From: Onchocerca lupi
Lineage: Eukaryota > Nematoda > Chromadorea > Rhabditida > Onchocercidae
Assembly: GCA_028564675.1 (NCBI GenBank)
Contig: JAOVVO010000005.1
Location: 124,001-188,000, forward strand
DNA: 64,000 nucleotides
Direction: 5' to 3'
Shown: in pieces, positions 51,874 to 64,000 of the stretch
Layout: each line of letters starts with the position of its first letter
How positions within the stretch are numbered: the stretch's first letter is position 1
Notes under the pieces: model-generated
Databases searched by the model: none
What the model saw: only the letters and a program-made list of their open reading frames with translations
What the model was told of the DNA's origin: nothing
Position numbers and translations under genes: made by a program

Positions 51874-54800
51874 CACATGTACTCACTCAATACTATACGA
51901 TGAGGATAGATTAGCGTCATAGTTTCCTCAAGACTCTCGACGATGGATGGTCCCATGGGTTTCTAAGTGTGACCAACTGAATTGCTCCATTTTGTGCAAG
52001 TGTATATCTTCTTCCCTACGACAAAGCTCATCGAGAAAATCCTAAATTCTAAGAACAGCTTATTATGAGCAGCCTGTTATAAACTCGGTAAGCAGGACAG
52101 GAAAGCGTTAATTTTATTTGAGGACATTTCAATGTGTGAAAGAAATGGCTTGAAGTTAATTCGATCTCGGTTCGCCTAACTATATCAATCAGAAAGCAAG
52201 CCTATGGTTTAGTAAAAATGAGCGAAACTTACTTATAACTCTCCGACGCTCTTTCTTTGTGGTTCTGTTCCATCAATAGAGATAATTTTCTCTCCGATTG
52301 AACTATCCACCCGTTCAAAAATCCATCACTACTCTCATCTTCTCTTCATTGGACGTCTTTTTAATTTAGAAGACACTCACCATTATTTTTTCTAAATTTC
52401 GTCTTCTTTTGTTGCCCATTTAGCCAGAATCTTTCAGAAAAAATTTCGGATCGAAATTTTGTTAATTTTATTCAACTATTGGTAGAGAAAACTTGAATAA
52501 ATATTGGCACTAAAATAATTGTGCTCATTCAAACAACTTAAGATGAATGGAGCTAAAATGATTACATATGAAGGCAATTTAATTTTGTGAATTAAAATGC
52601 TTTCAGTTTACGCCTTCTTACTTAAATGATTTTTGATCGTCTTATCGAGCTTTCAAATCGAAAAACTTCAACACTTCCACTTCTGGGTATTCATATTATT
52701 CACATAACTGTTAATCATCATTTGCATTTTTAGGAAAACTAGAAATGCGGATGAAAAAAATTATTTCAATGGTTTTTCAATTATTATAGAAATTTATAGA
52801 ATATATATATCAAATTAATTAATATTCCATAAATTTTCCAAATGTCAGTAATAATTGGAAAATCGTGCATATTATAAAAATCTTTTGTTGTCGTAAATGA
52901 TAATCGGATCTCTTGTGAATCTGATTTCTCATTATTCTCTCATCCGTACCGATTTTAAATACCGAATTCTTTATGATAAGTAAGCTTCTCGAAATATTCG
53001 AAATTTATCTTTTGAGATATGAGTGTCATATAGAAATGATATAGAATTCTGTTAATTGATCTTTAGAATTTTCAGTGAATTGTGAGTTTATTTTAGTTGA
53101 TTCTCTGATCGGATTATTCGATCGGGAAAAAAAGATTGCTTGTTTGAGATGCATGGAGTGAAAATTAGAAAGCTAAATAAATTTAATGAGTAATCATTAC
53201 AAGGAGAAAAGTGAGTTTCCGGAGAGTTGATTTCTCGCCTAGATGAAACCACTTCAGATTAAATTCATTCTGTATATAATAGAAGAACCAATAATGATCT
53301 GTACTAGATAAATCCGTCGTAGTACAGTTTGCCTATGAATAAGCGTGCTTAATATATTCATGATAATGTCAATCATTTTGACATCTTTTTGATATGACTA
53401 TAATAATAAAGCCTTTGGACTAACCATCAATTCAAATGATGACATATATTGAACAGAAAGCCGTCTCAACTACTTTATTGTTTAGAAATGCATTATTTAG
53501 TGAAGCTATTTGAGGCATTTTTTTCCAAAAATAATTAAGGCAATAAGGCAATTTTCCAAGAATAATTTGACTTTCTCCAAAAATAGTCAAATTTTGACCG
53601 AAACAAAATTATCTCAATTTTTTTAGTTAAATAAATGCACAAAACAAAATCGCAATTTAAAAATTGTTCGAAAACGTAGAGAAAAAGTAAATAAAATCTT
53701 TTTTTCGAAATCTGAAGAGAAACAAAATACAATTCCTTGGAAGATTTCCACTTTCTCTCTTTTCTTTCAGAAAAAAGAGAAAACAAACAGGCATGGGCTG
53801 TCAAGTACTTTTGGCATTTTTCTTCTTTAATCTTTCAGAATTCGATTCATTAGCCTAAATGCAAGGAATTCTCTGCCCATACCTCTCAAAATTGAATTTT
53901 TGCTTCACAATAATTATTATTTGTAATCAATCTTTAAGCTAAGTTTTTTTTGAATCTTTTCAAAGGAATGTTTTCTATTCTTTCCAGAGCGATACAAAAA
54001 CTCCGAAAAATATGATTTTCAAAGAGAAACTCAGTTTAAGTTTTTCTCATTCAGACAGTTGAAAGAATTTCGGTGGGAAAATTTTTCAGGGCAATTGAAA
54101 TTAAACTATTTTTCTGGTTCTATGTGTTACGAAGGCTTTTTGTTAAACTTTGCGAAAAATTCAATAAAATTTTCTAGAAGAACGGAGAGATATGCGAGCA
54201 GAAATCGCAACAGCTTAAGCTTCACTGATTGGACGAAAACTGTCACGCCTTTTTTGGCTTTCTTAAAATTTTGGCATGAAAGTTTTTTAGTAAATAATAC
54301 TTTGAATTTTGATTTAAAATTGCACCGCAAAAATAGCATAAAATATTTGAAGACAAAATACTATTAGTAAAAATAAAAATTCATTTTGCAAAAATCTCAA
54401 AAATATTCTCAACTCTTCAAAGCAAGTCTTTTTTTTTGTTTGATAAGTGCATTTATGAATGTCATATTATTTCGGAGCTTTTCTACAAAGCATATTTTCA
54501 CAAGAAATATGAGCCGAGAATGAAAAAAAAAGTTCTTAAATAGAACGAAGAATAGCCTCAGACTGGCTTTCTTTTGAATTTACAACTAAAAATGGAGCAT
54601 TACTTATTTTTTCATTATTTCCTTTCCTAAATTGATAATTTCTGAAGTAGCGAAGAAGCTAGAATAAAAAAAAAGTTTAGTTTCTATGTATAAAAAAATA
54701 TATGGAATAAGTTCAAAAAAAATAATAATAAGTACTTGAAAATCTAAAAAAAATTTTCTTTAACTGAAGCGAATTGAGAAGCTCGCATAATTTCTTATCA

Positions 54801-55672
54801 CTTTTTATCAGTGATTTTATCCGAGTAATTTAATAAATCAATGAAAAATAGGACAACTTTTATGACTAATGAATTAGTAAAGAAGCTGTTAAAATCAGCT
54901 AAACATATAAACAAGTGATTGATAGCAACGATTTATCAGAATCTCAAATTTGTCAAAATGAAGATTGATCGCTTTTGCTTTTTTTTTTGCTCAGATTTAT
55001 TGATCTAAAGCTTGCCATCTCTATAACACTTTTGCTAATGAATCTACGGAGAGTGTTGTTCTTCTCATTTGACTCAGCAAATCATTATATCAATCAATAA
55101 TTCCAATAATCATAATTATGATTTACTAATATTATTATGCTAGGGATCGAACATTTAAAAAAGACTGACTAATTGAAAATAATTTATGACACATGGATCT
55201 AATTCATTTATGTGTGGATAATTTCATCTAAAGTTAATTAAATAAGAAGGATTTTAGCAGCTTCAGATATGCATATAATATGAAAATCCTATCATCAAAT
55301 AGAATTTTTGAAAATGTCATTTGCAATTGTCACTAATTTTGATTATAATATCGATCGTTAAAATTTTTTAGATTTATTATTCGTTAGAATATCTATTAAT
55401 TCTTACATATGCCAGTTTAATTTTTTAAATTAAAAGTGTAAAGCTATGGAATCAACGTTGAAGTTGAGTCAGAATCAGTGATATTCATGATTGCTGTTAT
55501 TTAATATTAATAATCTACAAATTTCAGACTTTCAGATCATTCCAATATCTCCGCTTATTCACTCTCAGTGGAAGACGTTGATCTGACTTGATCCGCATGT
55601 TCAACAATTCGGCAAAAGCGACTGATGCGCTTTTAAAATGAAAAGCGCATCGAGCATAACGTTTTTTTTAAG

Positions 55673-58600
55673 ATGTTAATTTTTTGGAAATCATTAACCC
55701 CGCGTCATAAAGTTTTCCGTTCTTCTGAAGTGGTACTGCTTATGTTGATTATGACATTAACAATAACTGATTTCTCATGGGCCTGGAGGCAAAAACGAAA
55801 ATCTTGGTGAGCATTTTGAAATATGCAGCTCTGAAGTTAAGAACCCAGAAATAGATTACTTCTGATTCTTCAATTAATCGCGACATCCGTGACCTGTTTT
55901 GCATTAAATTGAATTCGGATTCATACAGCGAAAGGGTTCACTTATTTTTCTTTAGCAAACGGATGGCTTTCAATAGACACACAACAAATTATCGTTCATG
56001 GAGAGAACAGATGACCGTTTGTGAATTGCTTGATAACTATAACCCTACAGTGCGACCTTCCGGAAAAATGCCTAATAATGATCGAAGTAAACTCTTTTAT
56101 CTCTGAATTACTATTTTTTTTATACCATCATTCATGTTATTATATTATTACGACTTTTATAGTTTTAATTTGAAAATTTTGATCTTATGCATGAAAAAAA
56201 TAAAGTGAATTTCAGAAGGACCAGTAATTGTATGGACGAGCTTGGAAATTCGTTCTATTGGCGCAATTAGTGAACGAAATATGGTAATCTATCTGTTTGA
56301 ATATCTTTATTTAAGTAAAGTTGCATTGGGGCATTGTGCTTGCTTAAAATGTTTAAACTAAAATCACAATATAAATATGTTTGAAAGCCTCTCTTCCTTT
56401 CAATGACTTTGCGTTCGACAGAAATATAATGTTGATTTCATTTTAATAATTTCCTAGTATACATTCCAAGATATTTTCAATTTTTTCCAGCAATAATGTG
56501 CAAATAGAAGATATTGATTACCATAAATTAACCCAAATTTTTTCTTTCTTTCTTTAATATAGATATGGGAAAATATACATGAACTTTTTTAAATATATAT
56601 TAGGTTTTTTTATAGGAATTTGTTGCACAATTTCGTTTTCAACAGGAATGGTTTGATGATCGACTTCGATACATGGATCACAGTGATTTCCGTAATTTTG
56701 ACTTTATTCATGTTGCTCATGATCAAATACTCTGGATTCCAGATACATTTTTCCAAAATGAGCGAGATGGATGGTATCATATGCTGGATCAGGTTAATTA
56801 ATTATAACCTATTAGCTGTACCCGGCCACATCCACATGGACAGTCCAGTTAGTCTATATAAATATGTCCACTCACTTCTACTTGTTATAGATATAACAGG
56901 TAAAAAAAAAAGTAGGTATATTTATATAAAACACGCGCCTATTCGAATGCAATCTTGTTTCAAAATTTCAAACCAATCGATTTGGAACTTGAAATGTTGG
57001 TCAAAAGTCACAATAGAAATTTACACTTTTATTTATATAGATTATTTGTCAACAATTATCTAGCAGTGAATCAGTGACTGGTTGATCTGACTTTGTTGGT
57101 CCGTTAACCAGAGCATTTTGGCGGGAAACATGTTTATCTTACGGACAGATAAAAAAAGTGTGGATATATCGGTACAGAAACATGCCCTATTCAATTGCAA
57201 CATTGTGTTAAATGCCGCAACGAACACTGACATTTTAATTTCTATAGGCTGATAAATTATCAACTTATTTTCTAATTTATTTCTTATTTTACACCTGTCT
57301 TTACCTTTTTCTAAAAATCTAGTTTTAGAAGCAAATCGTCCCATATTATTTTGTTTCGTTTTCTCTGATGAATGATTTCTCTGTTAATTTAAAAATTCAT
57401 GAAATATTACTTCCAGGAGAACAAATTTATCAAATTACGCTCTGATGGAAAAGTCATTTATAATCGCAGGTTATTATCATGCAATTTTTGAAAAACCCGA
57501 AATATTTGCAATCTTTATTTTGTTATAGCAAAATTATCCGCATCTGTTCAAGGTTGAAATTTTTTGAAAAGCATAAGTGAATGCATTACAGACTAACGCT
57601 AATACTCTCATGTCAAATGAACCTAATACGGTATCCCATGGATGTTCAAGAGTGCTTTATCGATTTTGCTAGTTGTGAGTATTTTAACAATAAAAAATCA
57701 TAATAAGTTTGCTCATTCAACTCTTTTATCTATTTTATAAGGACTATAGATAAATATTTGTAGATGCTTATACGACAAGTGATATTGTCTACAAATGGGA
57801 TCGTACAGCAGTAACAATTGATAAGGATGCCAAAAATATTCTACCAAATTTCCGAATCAGTGCCTTTGAAAATAAATCTTGTGATAGTACAACGAATACA
57901 GGTAATTCCTTTCGTCACTGTTCATCTATGATTCGTATTCTGGACAAATTTGTTAGCAAGTAGAAGACTAGAGAGCAAAACAATAATAATAAAGTATAGG
58001 AAATAATAGATAAGAAGGTATGTCAAAAAAAAAAAAATCCAAAACATTGTAATGAATACTTTTCACTTTAATTTAATATTTCATTCTCCTATATGTAATT
58101 GGTGCTATTTTCTCAAATTTAATTACCAGTAAAGTTTATGTACGAACTTAACTTCCTTGTCTAACATTTATTTGCTTAAATTAAGCTTGAAAGCTTTATT
58201 ATTGACTCCATAGGCATGAATTAGTAAACATTTCCTAAAACTAGCAATATGTACCGTTGAAGATTTGTGGCCAACTTAATTACAAACAATTTCCAAACTG
58301 AAATTCCTTTAATACAATTTTAAGATTTCAGGGACATATAGCTGTCTTCGAGTGGAACTTAGGCTCAGTCGTGTCTTCTCATTCTTTCTCCTTCAACTTT
58401 ACATCCCATCGACAATGTTGGTTGGAGTATCTTGGATTTCATACTGGATTGATTGGAAAAGCACTGCCGCACGCGTGCCTCTTGCAATTGTCACTCTGCT
58501 AACCATGATCACTCAATCACATGGTTAGTTTGATCACTTGATGATCTCAGTGATTCACATTTTCATTTCTAACTGTTCGTCTCAATCCCTATGTTGCGCA

Positions 58601-60842
58601 GCTCTCTCGGCATTTTCTATTATTTTTTCGACAGATACGCATCTTTTAAATCATACTATCCAGAAGTGTTGATACAAGCAAAATCAAAGTAATGCTGAAT
58701 AGAACACGAATAATTTTTCCCAGTTTGGAACATTGGAATTTCAAATTCGCGTAAATGAGTAGCAAAACAAATTAATTAGTGACTGAGATTTGAGAAAATT
58801 TTTTAAAATTTGTCACTAAAAATATAAGGGAAGTGACAAAAATTGGTGCCTGAACAAATTGCATTGGTCCATGTGAATGTTGACTGAATAAAAATTATAA
58901 TTTCGATTTGTGAGAAATTCAGCTATTAAAAAAAGATAGTTTTTTTTTTTTCAGCAATTAACTCGAATCTACCTCCTGTGAGTTATACCAAAGCAATAGA
59001 TATATGGATCGGAGCTTGTGTCGGTTCGTGTTGTAATTTTTAACAGTTTGATTCTTTTCAATCATTTAACAATTCAAACTAATGGAATTAGTGGATTAGT
59101 ATTCAAAATAACCAACACTAATTGAGCTTTAATGAAATTTCAGTATTCATATTTGCATCATTGATCGAATATGCAATTGTGAATTATGTGGGCATTTTCG
59201 ATGAACACTGGTATTAAATTTATGCTATTTAAAATATTTCAGAATCATCATTTCCCAGTTTTCTGTCCAAAATATGAAAATCGCAGTCAGCATTTCACCA
59301 CATCAACTTCGAACTAATAAGAACAATTTTGTCTAGAACATTCCATTGTTACTTTCCGTTGAAAAATCATAATGAATATTCATCTTCGGATAAAATGACG
59401 AACCAAAACTTCTCTTTAAAATCTAAATATGACATAAAAAGTAAAGTTTTAGAAATCTCGGAATTATTAAAAAATTGATTTTCAGTGTACATGAAGGAGA
59501 GATTGTTTGCAAGTACATATTCTCATTTGGCTGATTTTAAAACCAAAAAAAAATGATCATTTTGGTTATTAGAAGATACGAGAAATAGAAAAATATATAA
59601 GAGGAAATTAAAGCTTATTTTTTTCTTAAAAATTGCGACGAAGAGCTAATCAGTCTTTTCATTCCATTTTTCCAAATGTAACTTCTCTCAATTTTAAGTA
59701 ATCATTGTATATTCATGATTTCTGCGATTTTTTTAATCAAGTATATCAGGAAATCAGTCGTTTTTTGCATGATTTTGAACATCTTAAATTTAATTTAATT
59801 TATCATCTTCCAGCGAAATACGAGCAATAGTATCTAATCAAACTCGTCTCAATAATGTCATCGAAAATGATCTTTTGTTCAGCTCCAGCGAATGTGTTCC
59901 TACTTCTCCCACATCTTGTTTAAACAGTCCCGAAAAGAAGGTTATTTTTTGTATAGTCTAATCATAATGATATCTTTTATGCTAATATGATTACGAATAT
60001 GTCTCTAAATGCTTCACTATTAATCAATTAACGAGGAAAATTTGCTCTCATTTCTAGAGCTTATTGCGACGCAGGCAGAATCAAAGTTTTGAATTGCATG
60101 AAGGAACAACAAAAGACGAATTGATTGACTTTAATTCACTGCGTATGATAGATAATAATGCGGATCCTATTTGGACATTTCAGGTTTGTTCTTATCTATT
60201 CCTATTTATTTTCTAATAATTTTTCTCCGAAAAATTGAAATCGAAAAATTTCAGCTTTTGGAAGAAGTTATCGTTGAAAAGTACAACAACGGAGAAACTT
60301 TTCAGAAAACTCTTAAAAAGAAAATAGGAATCGCTGAATCCTCATTTTTCAGGAAGTATCAGAGCTGATAGATGTTGGACAAAAGAAACGCTTGGGATTA
60401 GTACGATGGTGCAGTTTATTATCTTCACGTAAACGAGCAGAAAGAATCGATATAATGGCCAGGTGCTGCGCCTCATTTATTTAACGGGTTGACAATTCGT
60501 TAAATTTTTAAATGTTTATTCAAACTTATGGAGAAAGAGATGCATTTTAAGCAGGATTGAATAGAAAATTGTGATAATAGTTATCATTTCCATATTGAAA
60601 TTATATATTACATTTTTATATCCATGTAATCATTGATTCGCTCATTTCCCAGTAAATTAATTTTGTTGCATTGTAATTAATTGTTTTTGATTTTCGCACT
60701 TTCAGATATAGCACACTCATTTCAGCATGTTGATATAAATTAAAAAAAAAAAAAATTTCATTTCAGGATGATTTTTCCGATAGCATTTGTTCTATTCAAT
60801 TTTGCATACTGGAGCACATATTTGGGTGAAATGGAGCAGTGA
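55673..60842 (+). CDS. Cys-loop ligand-gated chloride channel subunit, GluCl-like
   Basis: Exons: 55673-55806, 55956-56086, 56216-56283, 56616-56792, 57417-57469, 57592-57674, 57764-57901, 58332-58523, 58955-59023, 59144-59210, 59814-59940, 60058-60183, about 60255-60266 (optional), 60353-60462 and 60767-60842; about 516-520 residues. Nematode GluCl-type channels are pentameric membrane receptors that hyperpolarise neurons and muscle. Seen: a hydrophobic leader (VVLLMLIMTLTI); the Cys-loop pair C-x13-C (CQMNLIRYPMDVQEC); the second loop-C pair C-x10-C with NTGTYSC, a GluCl hallmark; FSFFLLQLYIPS in M1; M2 AARVPLAIVTLLTM; NLPPVSYTKAIDIWIGAC into M3; a basic intracellular loop; and M4 MIFPIAFVLFNFAYW. 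The usual PAR motif before M2 reads AAR, and some ligand residues differ. Translation could also begin at 55742. The 60255 exon boundary is ambiguous. Confidence 0.92.
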
Positions 60843-63800
60843 ATACGAGCGAATACAATCGTAACTACGAATTTAGATTTACGAATGAAATGAAGCATTC
60901 CAACAGTAAAGAATTTCAAACAACGGCATTTTCATGCATAAAAATCTCATTTCACATGACACACATGAAAGCTCATGTATGAAAGGTGTATTGCGAGTGG
61001 CGCAAAGATAGGTGAGCGGAATTCGGCATAAACTTTTCTAAGAAAACGGAAGATATCAACACTGACCATTTAATTCAATCTATCTATGGTTATTCCTTGA
61101 GATCTCTGAAGAATTGCATAAGGCAATGGTTGAAAATTGCATGTCTGTTGAAGATTGTAACTGTAAAGCGATATTTAAGTATAGCGAATTATAGAAAGTT
61201 TTTGACAAATGTGAACTTTGGCATTTCATTCGCGGCATTTTCCGAAGAATTTCCATAGCTATGAGCAGCTCAATTGCTATGAAAAATGATACATCCTACT
61301 GTAATCGTTGGGAAAAGTTGTGATAACGTATTTTAATCATAGAAGGCATGTTGAGCCATCAATCTGAACAGCGACAACATCATTTTGAAGAACATCAATT
61401 GAAATATTTATTTGCAATAAACATTAAATAAACTGATATGTCAATATCTGATCATTTTAGATAGAATGCGCTTAAATTTAGTGGAAGATAAGATAAATTA
61501 CAATCGTGGATCAGTTTCGAAGACAAACCTGATTTGAGAGTTTTGAATTTAATCTTATTACTTATCAAATTGCTTTTCTAAGGGATGGATCATTTTTTGT
61601 TCAAATTTACTGCCGCAGTAGAAGTATTTGTACATAATTCATTTTTTAATGTGAATAATACCTGTTTTTATAATTTTTGCAAATCCATTAATTGAAAGAA
61701 ATTGGAGGTCATAAATTCCTGGAAAATATTTTGCAGTGGCTTGTTTGTTCAATAGTCGCACCAGAATATTTTGCCGTAAAGTAATTATTGTGGAAGGTTT
61801 TGATCTGCAAAATAAATCGGTTAATTTTCAGTATACATTCATCGATTTTTGAATTCCTTAAATAATATGCACTTTAAAAATTTTTTGGATTCGCTTACAA
61901 CATACAAAAGGCGGGCAAATTTAAAACTTAAGACGGATTATTTTTCAAAAGAAATGATCAGTTGCATGTTTTTAAAATACAAAAACTGAATGTTTTTGAG
62001 CATTTCATGCCTTTAAAGGCATATTAATTAAAAAGACAACTGCAGAGAATTTCTTCATTCCAAGCATTTTTAACTTCGCAACAATGTCCCAAAAAGTAAT
62101 TCATCAGTTTATGCAGCAAAAACGATCATGAAACTACTAAATAATTTGCTAAACTGAATTATTTTAACAGTTGTTTAAGCAATATATTTGAATAATATCG
62201 CCAATTCATGACTGATAACTAAATTCTCTGGAGAATGCCAAGCGAAAATTATTGCTTTTTTGTTGAATTTTCACAAGTGAAAGAAAATTTCCTTAAACTA
62301 AGAGAAAAAATGAAGAGATGTTAACCAATATGTATGTGGAGAAAAAGAAGAAACTATACAGAATTCAAGTTTTTTAGTCGATAGCTAAAGTAATGTCGAT
62401 CAATATTATTTTATATGTCACAACTTTTGCTTCACTTCGCAATTTAGAATTTTGAATCCAAAAAATGCATTCTCAGAATTTGATAATTTGCAATTTTTAA
62501 ACTTTTTTCTTAAAATTCTTCTTTCAATAAAGCACAAGAAAATTTTCTTTCTAGAAAGGAAAGAGTTGAAAAATTAAAATTAACGAGCACTTATATTTTT
62601 ATGCTCTTTTAAGAGAATATTGTTCGGTGAATACAAATGATAATGACAATTCTATTATAATTAATGTAAAACTGTACAGTATTCACGAAGACTACAGTAC
62701 TTTGATAATAATCTTTATTGATAATAAGGAACGGATTAGAACTTGTCAGCCGAAGTAATTGCAGAAGTAATAATTTAAGAAAGAAAGGTTATGAAAAAAA
62801 GATGCTAAATTTCAAGATAAGAAGAATTATGTATGTTTTTTAATTCAATTATCATTTTCGGTCGAAATATTTAGATTAATTTTTTTTTTTTTTATAATTA
62901 TTTCTTCAAAAAGCTTAACAAACAGCTTTTATTCTTTCGAATAAACATCATCCACCTAAAGCATTCTGTTCGATACAAAGAAACCGGTAATAGCAGAAAT
63001 AAAAAGAACGGAATAACAAAAATATATATTGCATTTTGGCTTGCACTTGCTGAATTCGCCAGCTTTCCATTATTTCCCCGCAGATTTCATTTAATTGTCA
63101 AAATTACGATAAGTTAACTTTCGTCCGTTTCGAATCGTAATATTCAGTAAGATCACTAGTGATAATGTGCTGTGTTAATGATAAAGTTTTTAGCACTGAT
63201 TTTTATGATTTGTGATAATGTTACGACAAAAGGAATCATTTAATTGCTTTTATTTTTGATATTATAAAAAGTCGAAGGTAATCCATTTTTTTTTATTACC
63301 ATCTTCCATCTTCACAATGTTGATATATTTCATATTAAATTATCCTCTTTATATATTGAACGAAATAGCTAAATAGATATCTTACTTTAAAGCCCTCACA
63401 GCAAAAGCTTTTGTTTATTATATGAAAAGTGTTAATCGATTTTTTAATATTATTAACCTAAAAAACAAGAAAAACAACATAAAAAATATAATTTATTAAA
63501 TAAATTGAACTACTCGTGAAAAATACCTAAATTATAGGGCATGTGGACTGCAGCATGCATGAAATTTCATCATTCTTTTCGTGACATTGTTTTTCAAATT
63601 ATTGTATTAACAGATTACACAGGGATCTAAGATTTGTGAAGCGCATATCAATCAATTTTATTTTCTCAAAGTTACAAAATTTTTGCCGCTATAAAATTAA
63701 AATTAAAATTTGATGCAGCCTAGGATAAAACCAATATGATTTTTTTAAGCTAAATGATTTTAAGTAATCGGCTTTTTTATATTGCACAGCGCATTATTGT

Positions 63801-64000
63801 TAAACTTTAAAATTATCTCCACTCAAAAATTTGTTAAACAACAAAAAAAAAAAGAAAATAGCAATAGATGATTGATTATTTGATTGTAAATTTAGATTTT
63901 GGAGAGATTATTATCAGAAAAACTATTCGAAAACGAGAAAATGATATAGTCCAATACTATGTGACATTGTTAAAAAAAATTGTTTATTGTTGTCAGAATC
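60843..64000. other. Intergenic stretch to window end
   Basis: It holds the 3' UTR of the channel gene (overlapping AATAAA-like signals near 61405-61435) followed by AT-rich sequence. No exon with splice context was seen on either strand. Confidence 0.5.

Larger units (their letters stand above)
48972..55672. other. Long intergenic stretch
   Basis: About 6.7 kb between the serine-rich gene and the channel gene. It is AT-rich. It contains two short tandem repeats (48994-49079, 51795-51873) and one long minus-strand open frame (50627-51010), listed separately. Other open frames, such as 54059-54367 plus, have no splice context and run through homopolymer-rich sequence. Confidence 0.4.

Noticed and set aside
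54059..54367. 102-codon plus-strand open frame
   Set aside because: Isolated, rich in Phe, Asn and Lys as expected from AT-rich sequence, and without splice or regulatory context.
56620..57063. 147-codon plus-strand open frame
   Set aside because: It starts within an exon of the channel gene in a different frame and continues into the intron; the hydrophobic look is a frame shadow of channel sequence.
1..64000. CRISPR arrays, bacterial (Wolbachia) insertions, transposases, reverse transcriptases, rRNA or tRNA genes
   Set aside because: I looked for regularly spaced repeats, dense intronless gene runs, transposon protein motifs and tRNA B-box-like sites (GTTCRANNC), and saw none that I could support by eye. 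A tRNA scan and repeat search would be the decisive tests.

Overview
The window looks like nuclear DNA of a parasitic nematode, most likely a filarial/spirurid worm. The DNA is strongly AT-rich. Genes are split into many short exons (about 20-440 nt), introns usually end in TTTCAG or similar, and the conserved proteins belong to animal and nematode families, including a glutamate-gated chloride channel-like subunit. No bacterial, phage, CRISPR or recognisable transposon gene was seen. Exon boundaries were read by eye from splice signals, reading-frame phase and remembered family sequences; there is no transcript support.

Layout. (1) 0.5-3.4 kb, plus: TFIIE alpha subunit, 8 exons. (2) 5.8-7.0 kb, plus: NAC beta subunit (BTF3/ICD-1), 5 exons. 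(3) 8.8-13.5 kb, plus: TRAPPC13, 11 exons. (4) 14.6-17.0 kb, minus: an unrecognised protein containing a 17-nt micro-exon. (5) 17.2-24.3 kb, minus: a long unrecognised protein of about 800 residues, directly upstream of (4) in a possible operon; one of its introns holds a small intronless gene on the opposite strand. (6) 24.3-27.1 kb: a poorly resolved region with a candidate small secreted protein. (7) 27.1-33.7 kb, minus: mitochondrial branched-chain alpha-keto acid dehydrogenase E2 (DBT), 12 exons, with a striking 40-bp alternating tandem repeat in intron 1. (8) 35.9-39.6 kb, plus: a PDZ protein of a nematode type, with an apparent frameshift. (9) 40.0-41.2 kb, plus: a divergent GSK3-like kinase. 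(10) 44.5-49.0 kb, plus: an unrecognised serine-rich protein, 10 exons. (11) 55.7-60.8 kb, plus: a Cys-loop chloride-channel subunit with unusual pore and ligand-site residues. The rest is AT-rich intergenic sequence with simple repeats.

Most genes are unrelated housekeeping functions: transcription initiation, nascent-chain handling, Golgi traffic and branched-chain amino acid catabolism. The lineage-specific interest lies in the kinase, the channel, the unrecognised genes and the recurrent use of GC-AG introns. The sequence alone does not identify the species.
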